This document shows, piece after piece, positions 18,152 through 27,018 of a DNA stretch of 64,000 bases (its first letter is position 1; each line of letters begins with the position of its first letter). A program made the position numbers and the translations under genes. This DNA is from Lactonifactor sp050944855 (lineage in GTDB: Bacteria; Bacillota; Clostridia; Lachnospirales; Lachnospiraceae), in contig JBMNRU010000009.1 in assembly GCA_050944855.1 (NCBI GenBank), forward strand, positions 29,889 to 93,888, given 5' to 3'. The notes under the pieces were generated by a model. That model made no database searches. It was not told the origin of the DNA and saw only the letters and a list, made by a program, of their open reading frames with translations.

Positions 18152-20119
18152 TCAGCAAATTTCTGCACCTGCCGGCATATCTTTTTCCGGTACCATAATT
18201 CCCAGCTGACCCTTTTCGTCCTCTGCACATAAAATCATACCTTCAGACAGAACGCCAGCCAGTTTTGCCGGTTTTAAGTTCACAAGAACCATAACCTTCT
18301 TGCCTACCATTTCTTCCGGTGTATAGTGGGCCTTGATACCCGATACGATCTGCTTAACCTGACTTCCGATACGCACCTGTGAACATAACAGCTTCTTGGA
18401 CTTCGGCACAGCTTCACAGGCAATGATCTCGCCTACCTGGAACTGCATCTTCATAAAGTCATCAAACGTAACTTCCGGCTTTGCCTCTATATCGATCACA
18501 GGGCCTTCCGGTTTTGCTTCTGCACCGGCCTTCTGCGCTTCCTGAATTTCCTCTGCTTTCTCTAATACTTCTTTTACATCCAGACGGGCAAACAGAATTT
18601 CCGGTTTATCTGTTACTTTATTTCCGGATGGATACAGACCAAATGTTTCCAGATCTTCAAATTCCCGTTTGGAAGCGTGTAACTGTGCCAGCACTTTGTC
18701 TGTCGTCTCCGGCATAAAGGATTCCAGAAGAGAAGCGCCGATGCAAATACCCTCCACCAGATTATATAATACAGTGGCAAGACGGTCTTTCTTTGTCTCA
18801 TCCTTAGCCAGCGCCCATGGCATCGTCTCATCAATATATTTGTTGCAGCGTTTAAACAGGGCAAAAATTTCTGTCATCGCATCTGCAACCCGCAGATCTT
18901 TCATTTTTTCTTCTACCTTTGCCTTCGTTCCTGTCACAACAGCTTTTAAATCTTCATCTACCGACTCTGTAACACCGGTATCTGTCACCACACCATCAAA
19001 ATATTTGTTGGACATGGAAATCGTACGATTTACCAGATTGCCTAAGGTATTTGCCAGTTCGGAATTAATTCTTTCCACTAACAGTTCCCATGTGATCACG
19101 CCATCATTTTCAAAGGGCATTTCATGAAGAACAAAATAGCGAACCGCATCTACTCCGAATATATCTACCAAATCATCCGCGTAGATCACATTTCCTTTGG
19201 ATTTACTCATCTTGCCGTCGCCCTGGAGCAGCCATGGATGTCCGAATACCTGTTTCGGAAGCGGCAGATCCAGCGCCATCAGAAAGATTGGCCAATAAAT
19301 CGTATGGAAACGAATAATATCCTTACCGATCAGATGCAGATCTGCCGGCCAGTTTTTCTTAAACAATTCTGTACTTTCGCCATCACACTCATAACCGATA
19401 CCCGTGATGTAATTGGTGAGCGCATCCAGCCATACATAAGTAACATGTTTCGGGTCAAAAGTTACCGGAATACCCCATGTAAAGGAAGTTCTGGATACAC
19501 ACAAATCCTGCAGGCCCGGAAGCAGGAAATTATTCATCATCTCATTTTTTCTGGATACCGGCTGGATAAACTCCGGATGTGTATTAATATGCTCGATCAG
19601 ACGATCGGCGTATTTGCTCATTTTGAAGAAATAAGCTTCTTCCTTTGCAGGCGTAACTTCTCTTCCGCAATCCGGACACTTGCCGTCTACCAGCTGGGAC
19701 TCAGTGAAAAAGGATTCACATGGCGTACAGTACATGCCTTCATAAAATCCTTTATAAATATCGCCCTGATCGTATAATTTCTTGAAAATTTTCTGTACCT
19801 GCTTCTCATGATAATCATCCGTAGTACGGATAAATTTATCATAAGAAGTATTCATCAGATCCCAGATCCTCTTAATCTCTCCTGCCACATCATCTACAAA
19901 CTCCTTGGGAGTGACACCTGCCTCATTCGCCTTCAGCTCAATCTTCTGACCATGCTCATCTGTACCGGTCTGGAAAAATACGTCATAACCCTGCTGTCTT
20001 TTAAATCTGGCAATACTGTCCGCCAGTACGATCTCATAGGTATTACCGATATGAGGTTTGCCGGAAGTATACGCAATGGCCGTAGTAATATAATACTTTT
20101 CTTTACATTTTTTACACAT
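18152..20119 (-). CDS. metG: Methionyl-tRNA synthetase
   Basis: A 655-residue class I aminoacyl-tRNA synthetase. The HIGH-type motif is PHIGNTYE near residue 20, zinc ligands are in CTPCESFF...CPDCG (about 125-150), and the KMSKS loop is GKMSKSKGNV (near 300). A C-terminal EMAP-II/Trbp111-like tRNA-binding domain (DDFMKMQFQVGEI...VSGIKAHYTPEEMVGKKVMVLVNL) gives dimerisation and tRNA affinity. It charges tRNAMet for initiation and elongation. The ATG at 20119 has AAGGAG upstream. Expression is controlled by the leader at 20160-20436. Confidence 0.97.
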   Translation of the reverse strand: MCKKCKEKYYITTAIAYTSGKPHIGNTYEIVLADSIARFKRQQGYDVFFQTGTDEHGQKIELKANEAGVTPKEFVDDVAGEIKRIWDLMNTSYDKFIRTTDDYHEKQVQKIFKKLYDQGDIYKGFYEGMYCTPCESFFTESQLVDGKCPDCGREVTPAKEEAYFFKMSKYADRLIEHINTHPEFIQPVSRKNEMMNNFLLPGLQDLCVSRTSFTWGIPVTFDPKHVTYVWLDALTNYITGIGYECDGESTELFKKNWPADLHLIGKDIIRFHTIYWPIFLMALDLPLPKQVFGHPWLLQGDGKMSKSKGNVIYADDLVDIFGVDAVRYFVLHEMPFENDGVITWELLVERINSELANTLGNLVNRTISMSNKYFDGVVTDTGVTESVDEDLKAVVTGTKAKVEEKMKDLRVADAMTEIFALFKRCNKYIDETMPWALAKDETKKDRLATVLYNLVEGICIGASLLESFMPETTDKVLAQLHASKREFEDLETFGLYPSGNKVTDKPEILFARLDVKEVLEKAEEIQEAQKAGAEAKPEGPVIDIEAKPEVTFDDFMKMQFQVGEIIACEAVPKSKKLLCSQVRIGSQVKQIVSGIKAHYTPEEMVGKKVMVLVNLKPAKLAGVLSEGMILCAEDEKGQLGIMVPEKDMPAGAEIC

Positions 20120-20151
20120 ACTGTTTCTCCTTATCTTTTTTATGATGGAAC

Positions 20152-20191
20152 AAAAAAACCCGTCTTCTTTATAAAAATATAAAGAAGACGA
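20152..20191 (-). terminator. T-box terminator hairpin of metG
   Basis: Minus-strand CGTCTTCTTTATA and TATAAAGAAGACG form a perfect stem followed by GGGTTTTTTT, immediately downstream of the T-box antiterminator sequence. Confidence 0.88.
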
Positions 20192-20436
20192 GCATTCACC
20201 CGTGTTACCACTTCTATTCGTCCCTGCCTCACGACAGAAACCTCATGGAGTACTGACATACTCTGCCGCTATAACAGGCGGATCCTGTTGCAGCCTAACT
20301 GCACATCTGCAGCTCGGTGCACCTCTCAGAAGCCATCTTCTGCCAGTTCTTCCACATCCCTCTCAGCAGCCGGGATTTCTCTGTAATGCAAAACTCTGAC
20401 ATACTCTCTTCGTCACTGTGTTTCTCATATGAAACT
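20160..20436 (-). promoter_or_regulatory. T-box leader of metG
   Basis: The roughly 270-base minus-strand leader has the T-box sequence GAAGUGGUAACACGGGUG (UGGU plus ACACGG, a common variant of the 14-base T-box) about 100 bases before the metG ATG. Stem-I-like sequence GACGAAGAGAGUAUGU is at the far end, and a terminator follows. Uncharged tRNA binding would stabilise the antiterminator and allow metG transcription. Several ATG triplets occur where the specifier loop is expected, but I did not assign one. Confidence 0.85.
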
Positions 20437-20465
20437 ATGGTAGCACAAATTTTATTTTTTGTAAA
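20437..20465 (-). promoter_or_regulatory. Promoter of the metG T-box transcript
   Basis: Minus-strand TTTACA (20465-20460), a 17-base spacer and TACCAT (20442-20437) precede the T-box leader. Confidence 0.55.
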
Positions 20466-20483
20466 TATCCGGTTTTTCCTGTA

Positions 20484-20999
20484 TTACGCTTCCCTGAGAC
20501 GGGAACCGATCAGATTCAGCACGACGCCCAGCAGAATCACACTTGCCGCCCCGATCTTGCCGTAAAAAGAGGTCATGATCGTCAAAACCTCGCCCAGACA
20601 GGGTAGCACCAGCACTACTTTTCCTATAAAATTGTCATATGGTACCGGGGTGGGGTCTTCACCGCTGTTCGCGTCTCCCTTTGTGGTAAAGGTACCGGAT
20701 ACCACGCTGTTGTTCACAACCCGATGGGTGATGATACTGCCGTCCTCCACAGAACTGAAGAAAGCAATCACATCCTTCTCTTCTATCCCTTCCGGTTCCG
20801 TCTCCTGAACATAAATCAGGCTTCCCACTTTAATCTCCGGTTCCATGCTTCCGCTGATTACATTGTACACATGAAAACCGAAAATTTCCGGAAATACCAA
20901 CAGCGAACACAGAAGGATCACTGCTACAATCAATAGGGTACCGGTGATCCCGCATATTCTGCCCACAACACTTCTCTTTTTTCTCTTCCCTGCACTCAT
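20484..20999 (-). CDS. sipW: SipW-type signal peptidase I (Ser/His)
   Basis: A 171-residue membrane protease with an N-terminal TM helix (ITGTLLIVAVILLCSLLVF) and one or two C-terminal helices. The catalytic serine is in ISGSMEPEI. Where ordinary bacterial enzymes have a lysine, this one has a histidine (SIITHRVVN), the mark of ER-type/SipW peptidases. SipW processes TasA/CalY-like fibre proteins whose signal peptides end in motifs such as SxAY/F. Such substrates are encoded just upstream at 22804-24056, so the enzyme is probably dedicated to them. Its ATG overlaps the stop codon of the preceding gene. Confidence 0.92.
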   Translation of the reverse strand: MSAGKRKKRSVVGRICGITGTLLIVAVILLCSLLVFPEIFGFHVYNVISGSMEPEIKVGSLIYVQETEPEGIEEKDVIAFFSSVEDGSIITHRVVNNSVVSGTFTTKGDANSGEDPTPVPYDNFIGKVVLVLPCLGEVLTIMTSFYGKIGAASVILLGVVLNLIGSRLREA

Positions 21000-21976
21000 T
21001 ATGATCTCTTTCGACGTATATTCAGATAAACAGCTGTAACGACCAGTGCCAATACTGCTACTGCCCCTACACCGACATAAATCGGCATATGGCTCATCAC
21101 GGTACCGGGACGATCTTCCTTTACATTAGCAAGAGGGACTTCCTCATCATCCAGATCAACCAAAGCCTGTGGTGTCTCTTCATCCTCTGCCTCTATAATT
21201 TCATCTTCTCCCGTACCGTCTTCTGCTTCGGGTTCAGCTGCCGCACCTGCATCCGCACCAGCTCCCGCTGCAGTACCTGTTCCTGCATCTGTTCCGGTTC
21301 CTGCTGCGCCCGTTCCTGTTCCAGCTCCTGCATCTGTACCTGTGGTACCTGTCGGAGGCGTTGTCACTGCTGTTTCCGGAGTATAACGGAAATCAAAAAC
21401 GTTCTCGGCTTCATTCGTAGACAAGGTTTTTACCAAATTATATGCCTGAGGCACATAGCCATCCACATAACGGGAAGATACATACTGACGTTCTCCCGGA
21501 TTTCCATAATAAGTATCACTTGCCAGCAATTGATTTCCTGCGGCATCCAGATAGTTTACGGTATACGCTACCATATCACCCTTGATTCCATAAGCAATAA
21601 CATAATCTCTGTCACCCGTTACCTCAAAGGTTCCCTCGATTTTTTCAGATTCCTCTCTTCCAGCCGGGGTAATACCCCTTACATAATATCTGGCATCTAC
21701 CGTTTCTGCGGCATCCTGCGGCCGAATATATACCATATCACCGTATTTCAGTCCGGATACTACCACACAGTCCCCACTGGGACTGGGATCTACACTTGCA
21801 CTGGAACCAGATGTCACTGTCACCCCGGCTCCGGTAAGCTTGCCAATTTCCGGATTGCCCGCATATACCTTTACTGTGTAAGTATAATCTTCCGCTGCCA
21901 ATACGGTCTGACTTCCCATAACCACCATCACCGACAGAAGCAGAAGACTCATACATAATTTTTTCAATCGTCTCAT
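20999..21976 (-). CDS. Secreted MucBP-like, membrane-anchored surface protein
   Basis: A 325-residue protein starting at MRRLKK (21976, AGGCGT-type site upstream). It has a signal peptide (about 1-28, ending VLAAED), a domain with TSGSSASVDPSPSGDCVVVSG, then a MucBP-like repeat (YTVNYLDAAGNQLL...GYVPQAY). A low-complexity Gly/Thr/Ala stretch (GTGTDAGAGTGTGAAGTG) acts as wall-spanning linker, followed by an acidic segment and a C-terminal TM helix with RRKRS. No LPxTG motif precedes the helix, so it is probably kept in the membrane. It may be a surface adhesin or a base component of the SipW-dependent structure. Confidence 0.65.
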   Translation of the reverse strand: MRRLKKLCMSLLLLSVMVVMGSQTVLAAEDYTYTVKVYAGNPEIGKLTGAGVTVTSGSSASVDPSPSGDCVVVSGLKYGDMVYIRPQDAAETVDARYYVRGITPAGREESEKIEGTFEVTGDRDYVIAYGIKGDMVAYTVNYLDAAGNQLLASDTYYGNPGERQYVSSRYVDGYVPQAYNLVKTLSTNEAENVFDFRYTPETAVTTPPTGTTGTDAGAGTGTGAAGTGTDAGTGTAAGAGADAGAAAEPEAEDGTGEDEIIEAEDEETPQALVDLDDEEVPLANVKEDRPGTVMSHMPIYVGVGAVAVLALVVTAVYLNIRRKRS

Positions 21977-21977
21977 A

Positions 21978-22790
21978 CTATTTACGCCTCCTTCTTTCTG
22001 TCCGTGTATTTTCTCTGTCCATCGATGCACCGGAAGCCACTTCCTGCTCTTCTTTCCGGTCATTGCGCAGTCTCATCACTGCCAGAAGCAAAAGCACCAG
22101 CCCTGCTCCTAATGTGAGACAGATATACAATATCACATTTGACTGATCTCCCGTTTTTACAGGTCTTGTGCTTTGCTGGGAAGAATCCTGTGTCCCGGGA
22201 GTGGAACCGGCAGAACCCGCCTGCACCAGCTCAGTTGCAAAATTCATCTGAAGACTTGCCAGTGTATTCTGATACGCATTTCCCTGCGTCTGACCATCCA
22301 GCGCTACCTTCAGTTTTACGGTTCCTGTCTCGCCGTCACCCAGACGATCCAGATAAAAATAATCATCCAGGGTTGTGGTGGCGCCATGAAGTCCTACACC
22401 ATTATATCTTCCTTCGCCGCCGAACTTTTCACTGGAATAAAGGGTAGATACCGTACCTTCTGAATCGATATAAGTAAGCAGATAATCATAAGCTCCGCCC
22501 GAGATATCACCTGCATCCTCCAGCGCTTCCAGCACCTGGTTCTTCATATACCAGTCCGCCTGTCCGTTATACGTATTCTTCAGAGCAATGGTAAGCTCTA
22601 CCGAATCCCCGGGCTGCATATTGTATATCTCATCATCCATATTTGCATTTGTAAAATTACTGTCCATTTTCTTTCCGTCGAAAGTAACCTGCCAGCCGGA
22701 CGCACCCTGTCTGTCCTCCGCATATACTGTCAGAGAGGTCGTCACAAGCAATAGCATCATAAGCGCTAACGCTAACACTTTTTTCTTCAT
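21978..22790 (-). CDS. Secreted surface protein with C-terminal anchor, SipW locus
   Basis: A 270-residue protein (start MKKKVLALAL at 22790; the longer frame would overlap the upstream gene). It has a signal peptide to about residue 25 (SLTVYAED), an extracellular beta-rich domain with NMQPGDSVELTIALKNTYNGQADWYMKN, and a Ser/Gln/Thr linker. A sorting-like end follows: RPVKTGDQ, TM helix VILYICLTLGAGLVLLLLAV, basic tail RNDRKEE. PVKTG is a plausible variant of the sortase motif. The NMQPGD...LKNT pattern resembles domains that accompany TasA-like proteins, so it may anchor or cap a fibre. No assigned function. Confidence 0.6.
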   Translation of the reverse strand: MKKKVLALALMMLLLVTTSLTVYAEDRQGASGWQVTFDGKKMDSNFTNANMDDEIYNMQPGDSVELTIALKNTYNGQADWYMKNQVLEALEDAGDISGGAYDYLLTYIDSEGTVSTLYSSEKFGGEGRYNGVGLHGATTTLDDYFYLDRLGDGETGTVKLKVALDGQTQGNAYQNTLASLQMNFATELVQAGSAGSTPGTQDSSQQSTRPVKTGDQSNVILYICLTLGAGLVLLLLAVMRLRNDRKEEQEVASGASMDRENTRTERRRRK

Positions 22791-22803
22791 GATCTCATTC
22801 CTC

Positions 22804-23541
22804 CTACAGTATTCCAAGAGCCGCTGCATCTACACCCCAGGCACTGAGAATCGCATCCTGTGCATTATGGGTCTGTACCGCGTCTACTTCAACATTCACA
22901 TGAAACTCCACACCGTCATATTTATAAGTAGTGGTAATCACATTTCCTTTCTGCGTAACCTCAACCTCAGCCGCAAGCTTATTATCAATAGAAATGCCGT
23001 CCGCAAAATCCACTGCCGTCTGTCCGGCAGGAAGAATTCCTTTATAATACAGCTCGGTACATTCCCTGTCGGTCACTTCCGGATTCGGGTTGATCCACTG
23101 TTCCTGATTCACAAGATTTAACTTAATCAGATCCGGTGACAGGCTGGTCTCCTTCTCGTCACTGCCCTTCTTGGTCCAGTATTTATAAATTCTCACACGG
23201 ACATACTGATCAATATCTCCGCTGTTTAAAACAGAAAGAGTCTCGTCATATTTCTTGCCCAGCGCCAGTTTTTCATTCTCGCCCAGCATATTCTGAAGCA
23301 GCGCTCCGCTGGTCTCGTTCCATTTGTCACCTTCATAATCACGGCTGCTTACTACCTCTCCATTCTCCAGAAGACTTACGCCAATCTGGTGGATCTTGAT
23401 CTCCGCTGTGTAATTCTCACTGTAATATGTCAGCGCCGCTCTTGTACTTCCCAATGCACTGCCCATAAGCAAGACTCCTGCCAATGCCAGCAGGGCAAAT
23501 GTAGTTGTCTTTCTGTGAGAGGTTCTTCTATTCTTCTTCAT
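22804..23541 (-). CDS. TasA/CalY-like SipW-dependent secreted protein
   Basis: A 245-residue protein with a long signal peptide (basic KKNRRTSHRK, hydrophobic TTFALLALAGVLLMG, then GSTRAALTYYSE). This is the N-terminal style of SipW substrates, TasA and camelysin. The mature part includes a camelysin-like stretch (TLSVLNSGDIDQYVRVRIYKYW), i.e. a jelly-roll-like beta fold. TasA relatives form extracellular fibres in biofilms. Fibre formation here is inferred from the neighbouring sipW and the related gene at 23547-24056. Confidence 0.75.
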   Translation of the reverse strand: MKKNRRTSHRKTTTFALLALAGVLLMGSALGSTRAALTYYSENYTAEIKIHQIGVSLLENGEVVSSRDYEGDKWNETSGALLQNMLGENEKLALGKKYDETLSVLNSGDIDQYVRVRIYKYWTKKGSDEKETSLSPDLIKLNLVNQEQWINPNPEVTDRECTELYYKGILPAGQTAVDFADGISIDNKLAAEVEVTQKGNVITTTYKYDGVEFHVNVEVDAVQTHNAQDAILSAWGVDAAALGIL

Positions 23542-23546
23542 TCAAC

Positions 23547-24056
23547 TCAAGCCTCCTCTCCCGCATACTCGGTATAAACCAGATCCCAGTCTGCTGCAGG
23601 ATTGCCGTCCTTGTCATACATAACCGGCGTACATTCCTGAACAACTACTACATTGAAATCCTTAATCTCTTCGTTTTCAAGCTTAATGGACACATCCAGT
23701 ACCTCCGTACTTGCACCCGGGGCAACGATCTGCCCATAATACCAGTAACCGTCCTCTTCATCATAGGTCCAGCTGCTTCCCGACGGTGTACATGTTACAT
23801 TCTGTCCGCTGAACACCTTAACACGCACAAAACAATCATTCTCACTGGAAGTATTCTTCACGGTGACATGCTTTGTCTTTTCGCTTACCGTCTCCTCAAT
23901 CTCTGTCTGTGCGCCCAGGCTTACGATCTGGCTTCCTTCTGCCTCGGTATAAGTCGTAAAATATGCCATAGAACCCTCTATCGTAAGTCCTGCTGTCAGA
24001 ATCAGAGCTGCCGCGGATATTGCAGCCAGCTTTTTATAACTATTTCCTGTCTTCAT
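23547..24056 (-). CDS. Small TasA/CalY-like SipW-dependent protein
   Basis: A 169-residue secreted protein. The N-terminus KKLAAISAAALILTAGLTIEGSMAYFTT matches the SipW-type signal peptide (SxAYFT around the cleavage site). The mature domain has HVTVKNTSSENDCFVRVKVF followed by WTYDEEDGYWYYGQIVAPGAST, the pattern seen in small SipW-dependent fibre proteins. It is five bases from the next TasA-like gene and probably makes a co-assembling minor subunit. Confidence 0.75.
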   Translation of the reverse strand: MKTGNSYKKLAAISAAALILTAGLTIEGSMAYFTTYTEAEGSQIVSLGAQTEIEETVSEKTKHVTVKNTSSENDCFVRVKVFSGQNVTCTPSGSSWTYDEEDGYWYYGQIVAPGASTEVLDVSIKLENEEIKDFNVVVVQECTPVMYDKDGNPAADWDLVYTEYAGEEA

Positions 24057-24074
24057 ATTTCTCGCAGCTCCTTC

Positions 24075-25118
24075 CTAATTTTCCGGTGCAGGAGAAGTAG
24101 GATCGGTCCATTCCCATTCTCCCTTATCATTGATTGAAAATTCATTGGTCACGCCATATCCGCCCCGGTTTCCGCCATTGTACTGATTGGCAAAATCCAC
24201 TGCCGCCTGCGTAAGATTTCCTTCTTCCACACCCGGATCAGATACAATTTCCGTACTCTTCACATCCTCACCGGCAATTTCATAACTGCCGCCTGCATAT
24301 ACCTCTGTCACCTTCACATTCAGACCGGCCGGAATATTCTCAACGGTAATAGAACCATTCTCTACATTATCCAAAGTAATGCTTACCACATCGCTGTATT
24401 TTACATCTCCATGCTTATCGGTCCCTTCGATCTCAAATACACAGGTCATCTTGCCCAGTGACGCATTATACGTATTCAGTGTTTTCTGAATCGTCAGCTT
24501 ACCAAACTGTGGTACAGCCTCACCTTTCAGAGAAATTGTTCTGTCATAAATCCAGTCATCACTTCCCAAACCTTCCAGTGTATACTCACTGCTTGGCAGA
24601 GCCGTCAGATATGGGGTAAATACATACTTCATAGAATAGTCTGCGTTAAATGTATCCTGAGGAGCTACCAGATACATACCTACCTGGAGTCCCTCGAAAA
24701 CGGCAGGATTACCATTCTCAATCATTTCCGTTGCCGCAGGATCTATTGGAGTTTCCGCCTCGGTCAGCTTTTTCACTGTTTCCTCTGCCAGATTTTCCCA
24801 TGTAGCTGCATTCGTATCTTTATCCATAACCACATTAAAATTAAGATCGTCGCCAACGGTTGAAGTAAAGACTCCTGACACATCCACATCAGCCACCTTA
24901 TAAAGCTTTACCGGAATCGTCATTTCATTCAGATCCTCTGCGTTTGCATCCACACCCAGCAAAGCAGTATCTGCAGATACCGTAAGCCCACATTCCTGTT
25001 CCTGGATCACCGGTCCCGCAGCCCTCGCCTGCATCAAGTCCAGACAGGGCAGAGCCAGCACCGCTGTCAGGGCCAATATCCATGCGCATCCATTCTTCAT
25101 ACTTTTCCTTATCTTCAA
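24075..25118 (-). CDS. Pilin-like secreted protein without sorting signal
   Basis: A 347-residue protein whose frame starts at a TTG (25118) with GGAGGG upstream and overlaps the sortase stop as TTGA; an ATG at 25100 is the alternative. It has a signal peptide (ending MQARAAGP), a domain with MTIPVKLYKVADVDVSG and GNPAVFEGLQVGMYLVAPQDT as in sortase pilin N-domains, and a second domain (FGKLTIQKTLNTYNAS...TCVFEIEG...VSITLDNV) like the repeat domains of Clostridial pilin-associated proteins. Unlike the major pilin it ends in WTDPTSPAPEN with no LPxTG, TM helix or basic tail, so how it stays on the cell is unclear. Confidence 0.65.
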   Translation of the reverse strand: MKIRKSMKNGCAWILALTAVLALPCLDLMQARAAGPVIQEQECGLTVSADTALLGVDANAEDLNEMTIPVKLYKVADVDVSGVFTSTVGDDLNFNVVMDKDTNAATWENLAEETVKKLTEAETPIDPAATEMIENGNPAVFEGLQVGMYLVAPQDTFNADYSMKYVFTPYLTALPSSEYTLEGLGSDDWIYDRTISLKGEAVPQFGKLTIQKTLNTYNASLGKMTCVFEIEGTDKHGDVKYSDVVSITLDNVENGSITVENIPAGLNVKVTEVYAGGSYEIAGEDVKSTEIVSDPGVEEGNLTQAAVDFANQYNGGNRGGYGVTNEFSINDKGEWEWTDPTSPAPEN

Positions 25119-26005
25119 TTCTTTCCCTCCTTATGTTCCTCGGTCTGCCGGACATCCTTCTTCTTCATAAAACGTCTCATAAAGAATATTGCCAGGCACG
25201 TCACTCCCAGACCCAATAATAGATATAACATATAATAGTTCTGAATCGCCTGTACCATAGACTGTGTAGGCGTTGATTCCAGTTCACCCTCATAAGGAAC
25301 CCGATGTCCTCTTACTAACAGACGGTGGCTGTTCACTCCATAGGGCGTACAGGTAAATAAGGTCACAAAATCCTGTCCTTCTTCTACCTTAAGCGCTTCC
25401 TCCAAGACGTCAAAATCGTCCTTGTCTACCATGGGGAGGATCTGATCTACCTCGTAGGCCATATCCTCATCCAGGATATGCAGATAAAATCTGTCTCCCT
25501 TTTCCAGCTGATCGATATCGGTAAACAGCTTTGCGCTGGGCAGACCTCTGTGTGCAGAAAGCACAGTATGGTTGTTCTCGCCTCCTACGGGAAGCTTTGT
25601 CCCGTTTAAGTGACCCACGCCCGTCTGAAGCACCTCTGTATCTGTTCCATGATAAATTGCCAGTTTAATATTAATTTTCGGTATGGAAAGGTAACCCATG
25701 ACGCCATCTCCGCCTACGTTCAGTACCTTCCAGTATTCTGTTGCCCTGATATCCTCTTTCTGGTCGATGCCAAACACATCACTCAGGATACTGTTCTGTC
25801 CAAATGTTGCGTTATAAGCTCTTGCCTCTTCCCATACCTGCTCAAAATCTTCCTCCTCCATCTGACTGACGGTCTGTTCATAACCGGAAATCAGTCTCGA
25901 CTGACGGTAGGTATTCCACTGATTGGAAACGGTGGGATACGCAAGAATTCCAAAACCAATCAAAAACAACAGCCCAAAAAGAATGGTAGATATCTTTCTT
26001 TTCAT
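25115..26005 (-). CDS. Class C (pilus) sortase 1
   Basis: A 296-residue transpeptidase with an N-terminal TM, a lid-like segment, the sortase barrel and a second C-terminal TM followed by a basic tail (RRFMKKKD), the class C layout. Active-site residues are visible: His in LSAHRGLPSA, Cys in VTLFTCTPYG and Arg in HRLLVRGHR. Class C sortases join pilin subunits by isopeptide bonds between the LPxTG threonine and a pilin lysine. It follows the second sortase by two bases; the two are similar paralogues. Confidence 0.93.
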   Translation of the reverse strand: MKRKISTILFGLLFLIGFGILAYPTVSNQWNTYRQSRLISGYEQTVSQMEEEDFEQVWEEARAYNATFGQNSILSDVFGIDQKEDIRATEYWKVLNVGGDGVMGYLSIPKINIKLAIYHGTDTEVLQTGVGHLNGTKLPVGGENNHTVLSAHRGLPSAKLFTDIDQLEKGDRFYLHILDEDMAYEVDQILPMVDKDDFDVLEEALKVEEGQDFVTLFTCTPYGVNSHRLLVRGHRVPYEGELESTPTQSMVQAIQNYYMLYLLLGLGVTCLAIFFMRRFMKKKDVRQTEEHKEGKN

Positions 26006-26007
26006 CT

Positions 26008-26898
26008 CTATTCTCCCTGTGAATCCGCTGAAGCTTCAGATTCTCTTCTTTTGCGTTCTAATTTTTTCTCTCTTCTGTACAAAACCAAACTGAATATGGC
26101 CGTAATCAACAGTCCCACGATAACCCATAACAGATAATTCGTATGGAGACTCATATTTGCCAGACCGGAAGCTTCACCTTCGATTTCCTTCGGGTCATAA
26201 GGAACTCTGTGTCCTCTCACCAGATAACGATGGCTGTTCACTCCATAGGGCGTACAGGTAAGAAGCGTTACCAGATCCTCTCCCTCTTCTACCGCCAGAT
26301 CTTTTGTATCCTTCGGCTCCACTATCGAGATCTTATCTACCTCATAACAGAGCGTTTCATCCAGAATATGCAAAAGAAAATGATCCCCCTTTTCCAGCTT
26401 ATCCAGATCGGTAAACAGCGCTGCGCTGGGCAGGCCTCTGTGAGCGGATATCACTGCATGATTGTTCTCTCCTCCCACCGGAAGTGAACTTCCTTCCAGA
26501 TGACCTGCTGCATTTTGCAGGATATCCTCCTCTGTCGTATGGAAAATGGGGAGGGTGATATCAATCTTGGGGATCTCCACCTTTCCCATCATGCCGTCTC
26601 CTGTAATGTTCAGACAGGACATATATTCTTCATCTTCTGCGGACGCCGCCGCAACTGCAAACGAATCCGGCAGGATACTGGGACGCAGCGCTTCATTATA
26701 TGCTTTTGCACGTTCCCATTCTGCTTCATAATCAATCTGTCCCGCAGTCTCCTGCTCTTCCACCGCCTGATCATAGCTGCTGATCAGACTTCTTTGTCTG
26801 TAGCCATTCCATTGATTGGCTACGAGCGGATACAGCAGTAAGGACAATCCAAGTAAAAATATGAGTGCTATCAAAATTTTGTTGGGTTTTTTCTTCAT
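26008..26898 (-). CDS. Class C (pilus) sortase 2
   Basis: A 296-residue paralogue of the next gene with the same layout: N-terminal TM (ILIALIFLLGLSLLLYPLV), catalytic ISAHRGLPSA, VTLLTCTPYG and HRYLVRGHR, and a C-terminal TM with a Lys/Arg-rich tail. Two pilus sortases in one locus often divide labour between shaft polymerisation and addition of minor or tip subunits; which does which here cannot be told. Confidence 0.93.
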   Translation of the reverse strand: MKKKPNKILIALIFLLGLSLLLYPLVANQWNGYRQRSLISSYDQAVEEQETAGQIDYEAEWERAKAYNEALRPSILPDSFAVAAASAEDEEYMSCLNITGDGMMGKVEIPKIDITLPIFHTTEEDILQNAAGHLEGSSLPVGGENNHAVISAHRGLPSAALFTDLDKLEKGDHFLLHILDETLCYEVDKISIVEPKDTKDLAVEEGEDLVTLLTCTPYGVNSHRYLVRGHRVPYDPKEIEGEASGLANMSLHTNYLLWVIVGLLITAIFSLVLYRREKKLERKRRESEASADSQGE

Positions 26899-26936
26899 TC
26901 AGACTCTCCTTGCTGTTGTAAATTCCTTTTCTTTTT

Positions 26937-26974
26937 TATTCCCCCGGGGCGAAAATGACGCCCCAGGGGGAATA
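26937..26974 (-). other. Strong hairpin between major pilin and sortase genes
   Basis: TATTCCCCCGGGGCG and CGCCCCAGGGGGAATA pair over 15 bp with one bulged base and a seven-base loop. On the minus strand the stem is followed by A-rich sequence, not U, so it is not a classical terminator. Such hairpins commonly protect an upstream mRNA 3' end, which would give more pilin than sortase message. Confidence 0.7.
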
Positions 26975-27018
26975 CCTGTATTCTACATTTTTAAAAGACA
27001 GGTTCTATCTTTTCATGA

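Noticed and set aside
18136..18228. Longer start for the YbaK-like protein inside metG
   Set aside because: ATG at 18135 has AAGGAGG and matches the usual family length.
20320..20340. ATG within GAAGATGGC as the T-box specifier codon
   Set aside because: It agrees with methionine, but I could not place it in stem I with confidence, and several other ATG triplets are nearby.
21089..21958. 289-codon plus-strand Cys/Ser-rich frame
   Set aside because: It arises from the Gly/Thr/Ala repeat codons of the surface-protein gene on the other strand.
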